Positions 8,527 to 19,768 of a stretch of 64,000 nt of DNA are shown here, one piece after another. The notes beneath the pieces were generated by a model. The model was not told where the DNA came from and ran no database searches. It saw only the letters and a list, made by a program, of their open reading frames with translations. The DNA is from Chaetomium olivaceum. Taxonomy: Eukaryota > Ascomycota > Sordariomycetes > Sordariales > Chaetomiaceae. Position 1 is the stretch's first letter, and each line of letters begins with the position of its first letter. The stretch lies in assembly GCA_039881045.1 (NCBI GenBank), contig JAYWVB010000018.1:496001-560000 (forward strand), written 5' to 3'. A program made the position numbers and the translations under genes.

Positions 8527-11500
8527 TCAGCAACACAACCGGGCAACTGGAGAGGAATTGCCTGACCTTGAATGGCGACTATATTGACTCGTTGCCTGCA
8601 ATGAGTCTGCGTTGTCGGCCCCGCCGTAATGGACCTGATGCTGGACGAGAGCCTGCATATCAGGTAATACGGTGGCAGGTGAATTGGCGGGTAATGCGTC
8701 AGCATCGTCGTGTCCTCCCTGGCCCAAATCGTCCTCATCTTGGCCATCCTCCACTACTTCTGGAGGCTGCAGCTCCTGCGCAGGATCCCAAAGGGGATGT
8801 TCGTGCCGCTGGCGGGCGGCAGAGTCGGCCGTGCTGAAGCTGCCGTTGTCCCGGCGCTTCCCACCGCTGCGACGAGCCGCACCATACCTGTCAAGTACCC
8901 TGGGCGTATTGCTGGGCCTGAGCACAGAAGACTCGCCGGATCCACCCCCTGCGGAATGTTCCAGAAGCGGAGAGGCCGGTTCTCGCCCAAATTGGCCGTA
9001 CATTCTGTCAGCGAAGGGGGGATCGGTAACCGGCATCGTAGTTGGCGCGTAAGGTAAGGTTCCCATCTCTTGCGGCGAGTGAGAATCACCACTGCCGGAA
9101 TTCACGGGCAGAAACGCGCTGGGAGTCAGTATTTGGGAGGGGTTGAGGAGCTCGTCGTAATCGTCGAGGCCACCATCTGCCTCTTCGTGCTCTTCAGCGG
9201 TGCCCTCGTCCAAGTCATCACCCAGCAGCTGGTCGTTGTCGACCAGCCCATATGCGGAATAGGGATTTCCGACGTAAGGAGCTAGCTCCGTGAAGTGTCC
9301 TGTTAGCCGGTCGCCGTTTTCCCCTACCTCCTCCTCAGCCAAGGCCATCTGGAGCTCAAGGCGTTGGCTGTGGCTAGGGGGCCGTAGGTGGGCTGGGCTC
9401 CATGGAGGCAGAAGATCATCATCCTCCTCCATCACGGAGGCATGCGAGAGAGTAGCTCTGGCAGTCGATTCTTCTCCAGCTCCACCCCATGCGGCAACAG
9501 AAGAGCCAACGAGCAGAGGGTTGAGTAAATCTCCAGAGCTGAAAAGTCTATTCGTGGGTTCGGCAGGGTCTTCGCCGTAGGAATGGTCGACGCCGGCGCT
9601 GTTGCCTTGGCCCCAATACCAGCCGCCACGATTATATTGCCCGGGTGGCGCATATATGCGCGCACCTTGCTCGTGGTAGCTGCTGGCAACGGGTGATGCA
9701 GCACTAGTAATTCCAGGTTGCCGTAATGTATGCAGTAGTATGGCTGCATCAATTCCTTCCTGATGGTGTCCATTGTCGTCTTCTTCCCGGTCCCAATCAT
9801 CCTGACCTTGGTCAATGTCCTCCAATGCATCGGGGGGTAGCGATTCCTGTGTGCGATTGTTAGGGATGCAGTCTCGCTGCTGGCGGGCAGTGTCGGCCTT
9901 GCGGCTGCTGCTGCCGTACTCTCGGCGCTTCCTGTGTCTTCCGTACAATGAAGGCGTTGACACCGTTGCTCTCTTCCGGCTAGACGCTGATGCTGGAACT
10001 GAAGCCCTAGGGGTAAGTGCGCCTGATCTGTCGTATCTGCCGGCATCGGTCGACAGAGTCGAATACTCGGACGAGCCAGGCTGTCTGTAGCGAATCGTCG
10101 ACCGCTCATCATCGCTGACGTACGAAACCGCCACTGCGGTCTCGGACTGGTCCATGGCTGGAGCAGATAGAAGGGCTGCTTTTGCAAGGCAGTTTCCGGC
10201 CGACCACCGCTGCTCCGGCACTAAGACCACCATTGCGTCCAGAAGAAATCTCCTCAGCTCGTCAGGCCGTTCCCTGAAGTCTTTCTTGAACATCTTGATG
10301 AGCTTCTTGGGCCATGCCGTCCCGCTTGATGTATTGTTTGGTTTTCGAACCGTGGAAGAGGGCAGAGCAATTCGTACACCACGACACCAAGGGACCAAAT
10401 ATCGACAGCCTCGGTATAGCTGACCCTGCCCTCGCCACCAGCCTCGGTATACTGGTGGTTGTCGTACACCTCAGGTGCAAGGTGCGGAAAATTGCCGCAG
10501 AACGTGGACATGTTGTCGTAGTCCTTCGCCAGCCCGAAATCAGCGAACTTGACGTATATGCGGTTTGTGTCCCGGTATTGGACCAGGATGTTGTCTGCTT
10601 TGATATCCCGATGCACAATCGGCGGGTCGCTCTCGTGCAGGTACTCCAGAGCCGATAGACACTGCTGAAGAATTGATACACATTCCCAAGCTGAGATGTT
10701 GCGTTGATTGGCCAAAGATCCGCCGGGAACGTATTCCAGGTGTAGTCGAGGGCCCCGCGTAAAGTCGACTTGAGAAGCTTCACGACGTGAGGCTGTAGGT
10801 GTATCTTATATTAGAGTAAAGACTAGGTATTGACGGGGACGGTGATGTACTGACATGCGAAATGAGGTTCAAAATGTGCGCCTCATTCTTCCAAGCGCTA
10901 ATACGGACTCGGCCCCTGTGATGGGCCTCTTCAGAGGGCTTCTTGAGGGCATACTCCTCTCCCGTGCTGACGTTCCAATAGTGAATTACAACCGCGAACG
11001 ACCCCTTGCCGAGCCGTTCACGGAGATATATCGGTCCTGTGCCAGGCGTGTGGGTTCCTGTAGGCCGCTCGGTGACTGGACGGCTCGCAATGTCGAGGCT
11101 GCTGAGTAGATCTTTAGCGGCTGGTGCGTTCTGAAAAAACCGGTCGACTCTCTCGATGTAGGCTGGCGACGCTACGTCATGGGGGGAGACGATAATCTGC
11201 AACTGAACTGGAGGGCTGGCTCGTGGGCTGACAATGACGGGCTGCAGGAGAGGGATGCCGTGCCCGCCGAGGATCCATTGGAATTTGCGTCGCACTCCAT
11301 GTCCTTGCTTGCCGTAGGTGACCTGGGTACCGTTGAGAGAACCCCAATCTTTCACGATGGGCCGTTTCCTATCGTCGAAAGTCAGGCTGAAGTGGTGGTA
11401 CCCAACGCCCCGATTGTCGGGGAGGACGACGTCGCTGTTTGGGTCCCAGCCGAAAACGAACCCGGAGCGGAACTGGGAAGTTTGGCTGAACCTCAGCTCG

Positions 11501-11718
11501 ACGTATGGAAGGGTGTCGAGCACCGGAACCTCTTGGGCTTCGAGTGGCTCTGTCGACTGTCGCTCAAGGCGAGATGCAGACTGGCGCTTGGAAGGCTGGT
11601 CCTGTGGAATGACACAGCCCCGACTGGTCTTGAATGCGTTCAGGGTGGCTTCCGGCACTTCTCCGGGGTCTTCCACTGCATAGGGGTACACACGAGCAAT
11701 GAGATCCGTGTCTGCCAT
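8527..11718 (-). CDS. FHA-domain Ser/Thr protein kinase with long acidic tail
   Basis: The ATG at 11718 starts MADTDLIARVYPYAVEDPGE. An FHA phosphopeptide-binding domain follows (residues about 75-150: FVFGWDPNSDVVLPD, HHFSLTFDDRKRPIVKDWGS, LNGTQVTYG). Next is a CAMK-like kinase domain with P-loop LGKGSFAVV, lysine in EEYALKKP, catalytic IVHRDIKADNILV, ADFGLAKDYD, HLAPEVYD and VDIWSLGVVVYELL. An intron at about 10793-10850/10854 joins the N-lobe parts. The GTACAT donor keeps the frame, while the GTCAGT donor gives the more family-like HPHVVKLL but then needs a one-base shift. A second shift near 10390 precedes KKLIKMFKKDFRERPDELRR. The roughly 530-residue tail is low-complexity and acidic. 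The architecture recalls Rad53/Cds1 checkpoint kinases. One or two frameshifts mean it may be a pseudogene. Confidence 0.7.
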
Positions 11719-12146
11719 AGCTCACTTTAAGAACGGAAATGAGATGGTAGTTTCACCGATACGGAAACAAGATGATGGCCTGACGAGAAGCAGGGAGAAG
11801 ATTGCAGGCTAACACAAGCACCTGGCACGACTTGCTGCCGGACCAACCTCTGCTATATACCCCTAGGCAACACCAACACACCCATCTTGCGGCAGGGCAA
11901 AACGATCAATAACGCACTAACAACAACCATTAGATATTTTGATAGGGCGATGTTAGTATTGCGTGCAGCTAACCCCGCTGTTTCGAGGGGCAACAGCGGC
12001 TATACGCCTGACTTGATTGGTGGGCCCCAAGGGGCGGAGTTGTGGACCCACTACTGTTCACATGTCCGGCGCTCGTAAATTTGGCATCAAGTTCTATCTT
12101 CGGTCGGTCTGCATCGGTCATCTCTTCCTTTGCCATCGACGACAGA
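11719..12146. promoter_or_regulatory. Divergent intergenic region
   Basis: This is the shared upstream region between the FHA-kinase gene (minus) and the gene starting at 12147 (plus). It contains a TATATACC box near 11853, but no repeat or ORF I can support. Confidence 0.35.
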
Positions 12147-14211
12147 ATGGCCTCCCACGAGCCGGACACCTCAAAAGTGACTGTAGGCGACATTGCTTCA
12201 ATGAGCGATGCGGCCCTCGCTGTTTTTATCCAGAAAAACTGTGGTCCCGATGGCGTCTTCGACCTTCCAGTCGACGGTTGGGACAAGCTTCCAAAGGATC
12301 AGCGCGACCAGCTCGCGGAAAGACTTACGTAGGCTTCCCCCGCTACCTAGAAATTTTTTTTTTCCTTCGCTAATAATGATCTTGGGGGGTCTGAAGACGA
12401 ACCCTGGGTCAGAATCCCGCGTACTCGCGACCACTTGATCTCGACCAGCTTGACGCCCGCCTGCAAGAGGCATCATCTGACGGCATCAACGCGCGATCAC
12501 GATCATCTCGATCACCGACCCCCACGGGACCAGAATTTGAAGAATGGGCTCTACAAGTGAGCAGAGAGAACGAGGCGGAGGCATATGACAAACTTGTCAA
12601 GGACGGCGGCCGCCCGCTCTACCCAATCGACCTCCTTGACGGCGTCTCCGCGTCCTTCCCAAGGGGCCCAATCGGCGCCGCACACTACGTCCCCGGAATC
12701 CCGACAAGTATCGGGAGTTGCTGCGCCCCTGGTTAGATAATATTGGGGAGGGCTATTATTTTCGCTCGTGGCGGGGTGGCGGGACCCGCTCAGAGGACCC
12801 CTGGGAGGTATTCCAAAAGCAATGGAAGAGATGGGTGATGTTCCGCAGATGGCAGAGGGACAACCGCGACTTGGAAGATGACGACGACGGCGACTTTCCA
12901 GCATATCTTGAGGCGCAGACACGTTACTTCAAGCGCTACTACAGCGAGCGTGTCGCAGAAAAGAAGCTGGCCGAGCTCGAGGCCAACCCGTCATCGTACA
13001 AGAAGTCCTGGGAGGGTAAGCAAGAGAGTCGCGAGTGGCAGCGACACTACTGCCGAGAATTGGGTGTTACTGGCCCTGAATTTCCCGACTACGTGGACGC
13101 GGTCAAACGCCGCCTGGCCCAACACGGCTTCACTCGCCCTTTCGAATTGAACCAAGACCCGAAACAACAGGGCAAGCTCGAGACATGGATTGAGTACCTC
13201 GGCTTTGAGTGCTGGTGGCTCGATCTATTCACGCGGGCTATCGAGCGCCGGCAGGAACACCACGACGAGGAGTGGCAAAAGCTCAACGACACGGGGGTGC
13301 TGCGACGACACGAAACCGCAGAATATATTAGAACTGTCGAGTGCGCGATGCGATGCCAGAGTGAAGAGGACCGAGCTAGAGCAGCTGTTGAGAGATCCGA
13401 AAAGAATGCCGAGGGAATCTACCTCGAGACTCAGGTCCATCCGCATCGTCTGCGCATTGCCAACACGGAACGTAGACGGAGGTTGCGACAAGGCACCAAA
13501 GACATTCTGACTGCCAGGGGCCGCCTGAAGTGGCTCGAGAAACGGAGCCATCTTATCACGAAGTTCGTACTTTCAACGAACGGTTTGGAAACTGCTAAGA
13601 GGGATGCAGCACGCCACCGCATCCTTATTCAGTGGATCCTGGACCAAATTCCTTTGATTGAGGCCGGGTTGAGGCAGAGCGAAGAGGCCGGACTTGACGG
13701 GACGAAGGCCAAGAGGACCAAGAGAATGCTTGACTCTGACGACGACAGCCCTCAGCAAACGGGCATCAAAAAGAGGAGACCTAGCCCACGTCTAAGCGAC
13801 GGCTCGGTTGTCCTTAACAGCGTAACACAGCATACGCAGGTCCCCTTGGCAGTCAACAGTGAACAGGCTCCGCCTCGAGACGAACAGCGGCGCTCACGGG
13901 CCGGACGGCCTTGCGCCGGGCCCTCGAGTCGGACTCAAGCTACCCGTAAAGCGGCGCCGCAAGGCGAGCGCCCCAGTGTACGCATTTCAGAGCGCCTGAC
14001 ACCAACCCGTTCGGCTCAAACGTACGGAAGAGCGCTAAGGCCAAGAAAACGAGCGGAACCTACCACCAGGTCACCGTCAGGCAGGGACGATGCGAGACGG
14101 AGGAGGAGCGCACGAACCGCTGCCGCTAGGAGTCCCGCCGCTTCAGCGATGGCCGAATTAAGGAAAAGTGTACGAATTGCAGCTTTGCCGCGCATAAATT
14201 ATCGTACCTAA
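12147..14211 (+). CDS. Fungal family of unknown function, paralogue A (WIEYLGFE signature)
   Basis: Exon 1 (12147-12328) encodes MASHEPDTSKVTVGDIASMS and GWDKLPKDQRDQLAERL. An intron at 12329-12396 (GTAGGC donor, GCTAAT branch) leads to exon 2. One frame change near 12690 separates GGRPLYPIDLL from NPDKYRELLRPWLDNIGEGY, after which the frame is open to 14211. Family signatures are WKRWVMFRRWQRDN, VKRRLAQHGFTRPFELNQD and KLETWIEYLGFECWWLDLF. The C-terminal third is basic and arginine-rich with RKAAPQGERPSVRISERL-type repeats. I recall related fungal proteins carrying the misleading label 'ankyrin 2,3/unc44'; there are no ankyrin repeats here. The best support is the paralogue at 18217-19699, which shares exon structure and motifs. 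Function is unknown. The frameshift may mean a recent pseudogene. Confidence 0.7.
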
Positions 14212-14331
14212 CGCCAAGGGAGCCGCCTGCCGAGGAACCAAGACGCGGCCCGGCCACGCCATCTGCAATCAGACCAATAGCGGGGTTAATTTCCTTCCTC
14301 TTTGTCCGCCCGGTAGCTCCGTACCCGGTGA

Positions 14332-15419
14332 TCAACCTCTTTTCAGTAATAAATATCGCTTCGCCGATGATAGCCTAGTGTTACCGGCGATGACATTGTT
14401 TTCATCTGGACCACCTATCAAATATGGTACCATTTGAACGGGGGTGGGAGTTATACCTGGGACGACGGGAAGTAATATACGACGGGACGGATTGTCGACT
14501 GGACTTGTCATATAGGCGCCGGGAAGCGGCGGCGTCAGCGTCGGTCCATAGCTTCCCCTGATAGGCGCCCTGGGAACGTCGGCAAAGCTGTTATCTACCG
14601 CGGCAGGGGCTCCGGGCCGGGCGTTGGACCGCTTAGGGGGTGGCATACTCCGAGGCTCGCTTTTGATGCTCGGGCTCTTGGTTACACGGTACGTGGAGCC
14701 TGCTACCCGGGGAAGCGCCTTCTTGCGGTTGGCTGCTGACTTCTCGCCCAGTAAGAAGTCCGCTCTTTCTTCCTCCGTAGCCTTTTCAACAAGTAGCTAG
14801 GGGTGAGAATCGGAGTAATGCTTCTCGCGAAGGCAGCCTTGATGGTACCATCCTGAGAGATTTCGTGATTGCATGCCGGACACCGGATCTTGGCTTTCGA
14901 TTCTGACGCTTCCCGCGGCAGCATTGCATGCTTGTGTGCCAATAATTAGGTCGCGTGTAGAAAGTTCCGAGCCGAGTCAAACGTTGTCCCCTCGTTCCCT
15001 TGTCTGCCACGCCCTCGCTCCAAGGGGGCGATTTTCCTTTCCTCAGGACGCGTTTCTTCAGGACGCGTTTCCTCAAGACGCGTTTCCTCAAGACGCGTTT
15101 CCTCAGGACGCGTTTCCTCAGGACGCGTTTCCTCAGGACGCGTTTTCTCTGCACACAATGCGCCAGTCGCGTTCATTGAGCACGGTGCAGCCTGCGGAAC
15201 CGGGAGCAAGGCGCAAAAGCTGCACCCACCCGTGACCTTTCTGCCGCCTGCAGGTTTCAGTGGATCTCGGTGTACATGAAAGCGGCAGTTATGGAATCCG
15301 GCGGATGGATTGGCTATGGGCGCCTCTATAGGCCACTCCTTCGGGCCGAGCCTGTTACATAGATACTGGAGCTTGGTAAACCTGCATCTTCGTTGGTCTC
15401 CAGAATCGTGTCCCGTCAT
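14332..15419 (-). CDS. Cys/His-rich protein with pentapeptide repeat and CxxC motif
   Basis: The 5' part (15419-14946) reads MTGHDSGDQRRCRFTKLQYL, then HNCRFHVHRDPLKPAGGRKV and GGCSFCALLPVP, a Cys/His-rich segment that probably binds metal. It is followed by seven tandem ETRPE/ETRLE pentapeptides. A second segment (from about 14910) has KIRCPACNHEISQDGTIKAA. A one-base change near 14790 leads to KATEEERADFLLGEKSAANR and a proline-rich tail ending LLLKRG at 14332. An intron or break must lie near 14940. The conserved CPxC and 'ADfLLgEKSAANRKKAL' segments suggest a genuine fungal family whose name I do not know. It sits between the two paralogues A and B. Confidence in the exact exon structure is low. 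Confidence 0.5.
15041..15150. repeat. 15-bp minisatellite, seven units
   Basis: Seven near-perfect tandem copies of CCTCAGGACGCGTTT, with ACGCGT hexamers starting at 15048 and then every 15 bp to 15138. On the minus strand it encodes the ETRPE pentapeptide run of the flanking protein. Variants (CTTCAGG, CTCAAGA) are silent or conservative. Confidence 0.95.
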
Positions 15420-15662
15420 GATCCGCTGTCACCGACAACAACCGATCCCGAGGGGGGGGGAGGTGGTTGGTTGGCCGCCGACCTGGATGTGATTAGTTTG
15501 TGTGGGGCATGCGTCTGTGGTTCTTTGTTTCTGTTGATTCTCCGTCTAGCTTATCATGTCAGCAGAAGTGACAGAAGGTGTGCCCCGTCGCAAGGCAGGT
15601 CAACGGATGCCAGGGATGCTCATGAACCGGTCACTCGTCGCGAAGCGTCAGAAAGAGCGCTA
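15235..15662 (+). repeat. Dispersed repeat X, copy 1
   Basis: Blocks of this segment recur in the same orientation at about 19769-20013. They include CCTGCAGGTTTCAGTGGATC, TTCTCCGTCTAGCTT and a block of about 100 bp containing GGTCAACGGATGCCAGGGAT and CTCATGAACCGGTCACTCGT. A diverged third copy lies at 43240-43345. It has no ORF of its own and its class is unknown. Confidence 0.75.
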
Positions 15663-15782
15663 ACTTCAGCAGCGGCCTTTAGAGTTGCAGGACGAGTGGT
15701 CGGTCGAGCCTTGACAGAAAGCGCCGGGAACATGGCAGCGAATTCCCAAAGGCACGCTTGGCAGTACAAAAAAATAGTGCGC

Positions 15783-16193
15783 TCATTTTGCGAGTGACCT
15801 AGATAGAGAAGTTGCGGTGCGCGATACCAAGCGAAAGATGGACCAGAATGCCATCTTCACGTGACTGGGTTTAGTCATCCTCTTCCGACAATTTACTGGT
15901 CTTCTCTTCTTTTGCATAGTCTCCTGCCTATCGCAACCGAGGGAATTGGCATCATCCTCTTCGTTACCCTCATTACCGGACAGAATGTTTCGGACCTCTT
16001 CCCGTAAGTGATCTTGTCTCTTCAAGTTCCGTAAGTGCTCCTGATAATGCGCCATTCGTTCATAGACCTGACTTTGTGCAGACTGTATCTCGATTTGACG
16101 GATCTTCCAACGTGTCGTGTCTGATATACTTCTTTTAGTTAATATTAGGTCGAAAAATACAAGAAATGGAGCAAAGAGAAGAAAAGAGGACAT
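15783..16193 (-). CDS. Hypothetical protein with N-terminal hydrophobic segment and helix
   Basis: A 136-codon frame. Residues 1-17 (MSSFLLFAPFLVFFDLI) form a hydrophobic anchor. Residues about 30-75 (KIRQIEIQSAQSQVYERMAH, then RNLKRQDHLREEVRNIL) form a charged, probably coiled helix, followed by acidic NEGNEEDD. No domain is recognised. It could instead be the C-terminal exon of a larger gene. The lack of a 5' partner keeps confidence low. Confidence 0.3.
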   Translation of the reverse strand: MSSFLLFAPFLVFFDLILTKRSISDTTRWKIRQIEIQSAQSQVYERMAHYQEHLRNLKRQDHLREEVRNILSGNEGNEEDDANSLGCDRQETMQKKRRPVNCRKRMTKPSHVKMAFWSIFRLVSRTATSLSRSLAK

Positions 16194-18216
16194 ACTTATC
16201 TATCCGTCCGGTGTTGGCGTCTGGCCCATCCTTGCCGGCCATGAAGACCACCATCAAGCCTTCTTCCCCACGTTCCGAGCTGCTCAGGTGCCTTCGATCT
16301 GATGGACCACCAGCTGCGGCTGGAACCCCATGGTGTACAAAAGGTGTTCGATATGAGTTGCGGTCCATGGAGGAGGGCGGAGTGTTGGACGGCGGTCAAA
16401 GGGCATGCGATATGTCGTGGACGAGAGACCCTTGATTCGAGAGTCGGAGAACCGGTGAGAAGAGTACCCGGAGGTCTCGGAGTGTTGGCAAGAATCAGAC
16501 GGCGGTAGTAGCTGTAGCACTTCGACAAACAAAACACCTTGAGCTGTGAGATTTTCGGATGTTCGAGCCACGGGTAAAGGCGAATGGCGCTTGAAGCAAC
16601 GCTGAAGCCACTAGGAAACGATGCTAAGAAGGAGCAATGACGGGGAGAAGAATCGACGCGTTGTTGTCCCTTGGAGGAGGAGACTGCCGCGCCCGGTAAC
16701 ATATGCATCAGATCGCGCCTCCGGTCCAAGGCGCCCAATGGAATAGATGACCGGGCAGGCTGTGATAGCAAAGGGATTGGACGCGCCAATCCGTGCCATC
16801 TATCCGCCAATCGGTCTGGGCACACACTCCAACCACCTGTTTCGCGTGCCAAAACAGAATTCGGAATGGAAAATAGCCAAACGTTCCCTCTTCGACCAGC
16901 ACCTTTGGCTCCTAGGGCTTCCAGGCTACCGGCAAACCACGCGTCACACGGGCTACTCGACAAGAGATTCTTTGACACAGATTGCCGCCCAGGCGTTGAG
17001 CTTGCAGCCGTCTGTGCCGAGCGGATTCAGGGCCATTAATACCTCTGGGAGCGATATGTATCACTGAAAAGACGTTGATCACCGGGTAGAGAGGCGGGAG
17101 CGGATTGTACATCTGGGGTACGAAATCGCGAAGAAGGTGGGAGGTAAGTGGTTGTGGTTTGGTGAGGAAGCTAAGAGCTTTGGGGCAATGTCGAACCGGA
17201 GTACGGCTGGATCTCCAGCGACGCGGCTGGATCGAAGGTCGTCATGGCGACGGGTTCTTCTCCTCTACCTTGTCGTGGCCGTTGCCAGGCGCTATTCTTC
17301 TAGATGACGCTCCGAATGAGAGAACAAGACGCTGTGGTTTATCAAAATTGTCTTATGTCAAGGTGTACAGCCAACGGTTTTGCGACGAGGTCAATCGCTT
17401 CGTCGCACGCCAGCATGAGCTCCACGGCTGGGATGCGAAGCCGCCCTACCTGCAAGACCACACGCTCCCGGGCGTAGTACCAACATACCCTAATCCCCGC
17501 TACGTTAAACTCGTAGGGCCGGACGGCGTCGCGCACCGTCAGGTGAAAACGCCGCCGGCGGGATCGACCGGGGCATACCAGTCCTAGAGTAATCGTGTTG
17601 CCTTTTGCTCCTGGAGGATGCCCCGGCACCCGGGAGGCTGTGATTGTCGGGATGGGAAAGAACTCTGAGACGCTGAGACGCAGCGACGGCACGCACCGGC
17701 AGACGCTCGAGGAGTCATAGCTGTTCGGCCAGGGCAGTAGCGTTCTCGCCGACGGTCACAGTCAGCGTCGGCTGGGGCTATTTGGAGGGAGAGGTGGTTC
17801 CCCATTGCAGGATCGCGATGGTTTGACAGGGAAGCGGTTGGATCGCTCGGAGGAGACCGGAGAGCCCGGAAGTCACAGGGAAACCACTTGTGTATGACGG
17901 GCCGGGCTGGCTCTTAAACCCCCCGCCGGCCTTATCCCTGCTACATATAGATCCAGACTACTTTCTACCTCATGATGACTCCTACCTTGAACACTCGCCA
18001 AGTTTGTGTTAATGCTCACGTACATGTAGCGGGTGTGGGCCGCAGAGGGATGTTGCCGAGTCTCCCGCTAGGATATGTTGCGTGCAGCACCGCGCGGCCG
18101 ATCTCTGGGCCTTCTATCCGTATAACACACCCGTATGTCAGATTCACCAACATTGGCCACTTTCCCATTCACACGTGGTCGCAGTGATCGCAGCCGCTGT
18201 CCATGTGGATCCGGTG
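16194..18216. other. Mostly non-coding with a dispersed repeat
   Basis: The segment 16595-16860 is an inverted, diverged copy of about 43870-44110 (for example GCCACTAGGAAACGATGCTAAG against CTTAGCATCGTTTCCTAGTGGC). A plus-strand frame (17105-17587) contains YVKVYSQRFCDEVNRFVARQ and a proline/glycine-rich end, possibly a gene fragment. The long minus-strand frame at 16196-16978 looks non-coding. A TATATAG box occurs near 17944. Confidence 0.4.
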
Positions 18217-19699
18217 CTACCGTCCCGCGAGTGCGCTTCGACCGCCGACGGGCCGGCGTGGTGTGGAGGTAGTGACTGCCGCGACCGCCGGCGCCGCGGG
18301 ATCCGAAGGTTGCGGGACGCTGCCCCCCCCCAAAGCGCCACCGTCGCTCATACCGGCCTTGTTTCTCTTTGGTCGTGGTTCTGAGGCGTCGTCCTCGTCC
18401 TCGTCTGCTGCGAGCTCGCGCATCTTACCTCGTGTTATCCTGCCAGCCGCCGCTTTCTCCGTCTCGTCCGCGTTCTCCGTCCGCCTACGCTTCCCCAACG
18501 GCGGCTCCACAACGTCCAAGCCGTTGATATCACCTGCCAGCCCTCTTTTCCTGCTTCGCGTCCTACCCGAGCTGCCGCCGTTCCTGCTCGCCGTATTCTT
18601 CTCTACCTCAATCTTGTCTATCTCAGACAGGACCCAATCGACCCTACGCTGCTGATAATTCACTGCAGTCCTGGCTGCCTCACATTTCCCCGCCTGACCG
18701 TGTGTTGTTGTTTTTAAATTTTTCTGCAGTTTCTGGGCAGCTACAAGCTTGCAGAGAGACGAGGACTCGAATGCTAAGTACTCGATATACGTCGTCCGCT
18801 GGTCCTGCTGCTTTATATCTGCCAGTAGCCGGAAGGGCCGGAGAAACCCGTGGCCCGCGAGCAGCTTCCCAACGCCCTCAGCATGCCGAGAGAGAGCAAC
18901 TTTGACGCCGTCGTCGCCGTCGAGCTGCGGTTGGCTATAATCGTACTCGCGCTCCCACAGCCGGCGCGTGACCTGTTCGAAATCTGGCTCGGCTGCGCAC
19001 TTGGAGGTTCCCCCACGCATAAAGAAGTCGCGCTGGTGTCGGTCGAGGTATTTGTCGAAGCCGGGCGTCCGCTGCCTGCCGCTCAGCTGCCACGCGCGGA
19101 ACTCGCTCCAGCGGTCCCATTGCCTAGAGAGGGCCTGCCAATTTTTGGGATCCGGCGTCGCGTCGGGGCGTTTCGCCCAGGGCCGCAACAGGTCGCCGTA
19201 CGCGTCTGGATTCGCTTCGACTTGCGGGAGAAGGCCGGCGTGAAATAGCGGCCTACAGCCGTCGTCGAGGAGGGCTTGGTAGCACTTGGTCTCGTACTCG
19301 CGCTCTTCGTCTTCGGGGGGCTCAACCGTCGATGAACGGGAAGGGCCTGGGTGGTGGGCCGCGCTCGCGCGATATTTTTTATCTAAGGGGATTTGGCCCA
19401 GCAGTACGGCGAGGGCGAAGGCATCAATCGAGGGCGCTGGTGCCGTGACCGTACTCACCGCTTGGCTAAGTAGAAAGGCTGAGCGTTAGGTGGCAGCTGG
19501 GTGACAATGCAGGCAAGAAGTCTCACAGTAGTTCTTGGGCGAGAAGGCCCCTCTCCGCTTCGGATAGGTCATCCCAGCCCGTGATGTTTTGGATGTCTAG
19601 AGTGCCGTCCTGCGCGCTGCTGAGGTTCTGCTTTACAAACCGGGCGCGCTCATCCGCGTCAAGAGAGAGAATGTGGCCGGCGGAGAGTTGGGTCGCCAT
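18217..19699 (-). CDS. Fungal family of unknown function, paralogue B (YIEYLAFE signature)
   Basis: Exon 1 (19699-19527) encodes MATQLSAGHILSLDADERAR and GWDDLSEAERGLLAQEL, aligning with exon 1 of paralogue A. The intron is at 19466-19526 (GTGAGA donor, CTAACG branch, TTAG acceptor). Exon 2 continues in frame through QALSRQWDRWSEFRAWQLSG, GHGFLRPFRLLADIKQQDQR and TTYIEYLAFESSSLCKLVAA to a basic, low-complexity C-terminus with SGRTRSRKRGLAGDI. Unlike paralogue A, no frameshift is needed, so this copy looks intact at about 473 aa. The two genes point in opposite directions about 4 kb apart, which suggests an inverted duplication of the family. Function is unknown, and the basic tail would suit nucleic-acid binding. 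Confidence 0.75.
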
Positions 19700-19768
19700 A
19701 GCTTTTTGGTGATGCGAGCGTCTGGTGTCGCGTGTGTGGGCGAGAGAAGTAGCAGAGGTGGTTTTGTC

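Noticed and set aside
8568..9580. Several plus-strand frames opposite the FHA-kinase tail
   Set aside because: They are shadows of the GC-rich low-complexity coding sequence on the minus strand.
14786..15154. Open frame with RKRVL repeats on the minus strand
   Set aside because: It is the shifted reading of the 15-bp minisatellite. The ETRPE frame belongs to a longer protein-like sequence.
16196..16978. 260-codon minus-strand open frame
   Set aside because: Composition is erratic, with no motif, and it overlaps an inverted dispersed repeat. Other frames are equally open.
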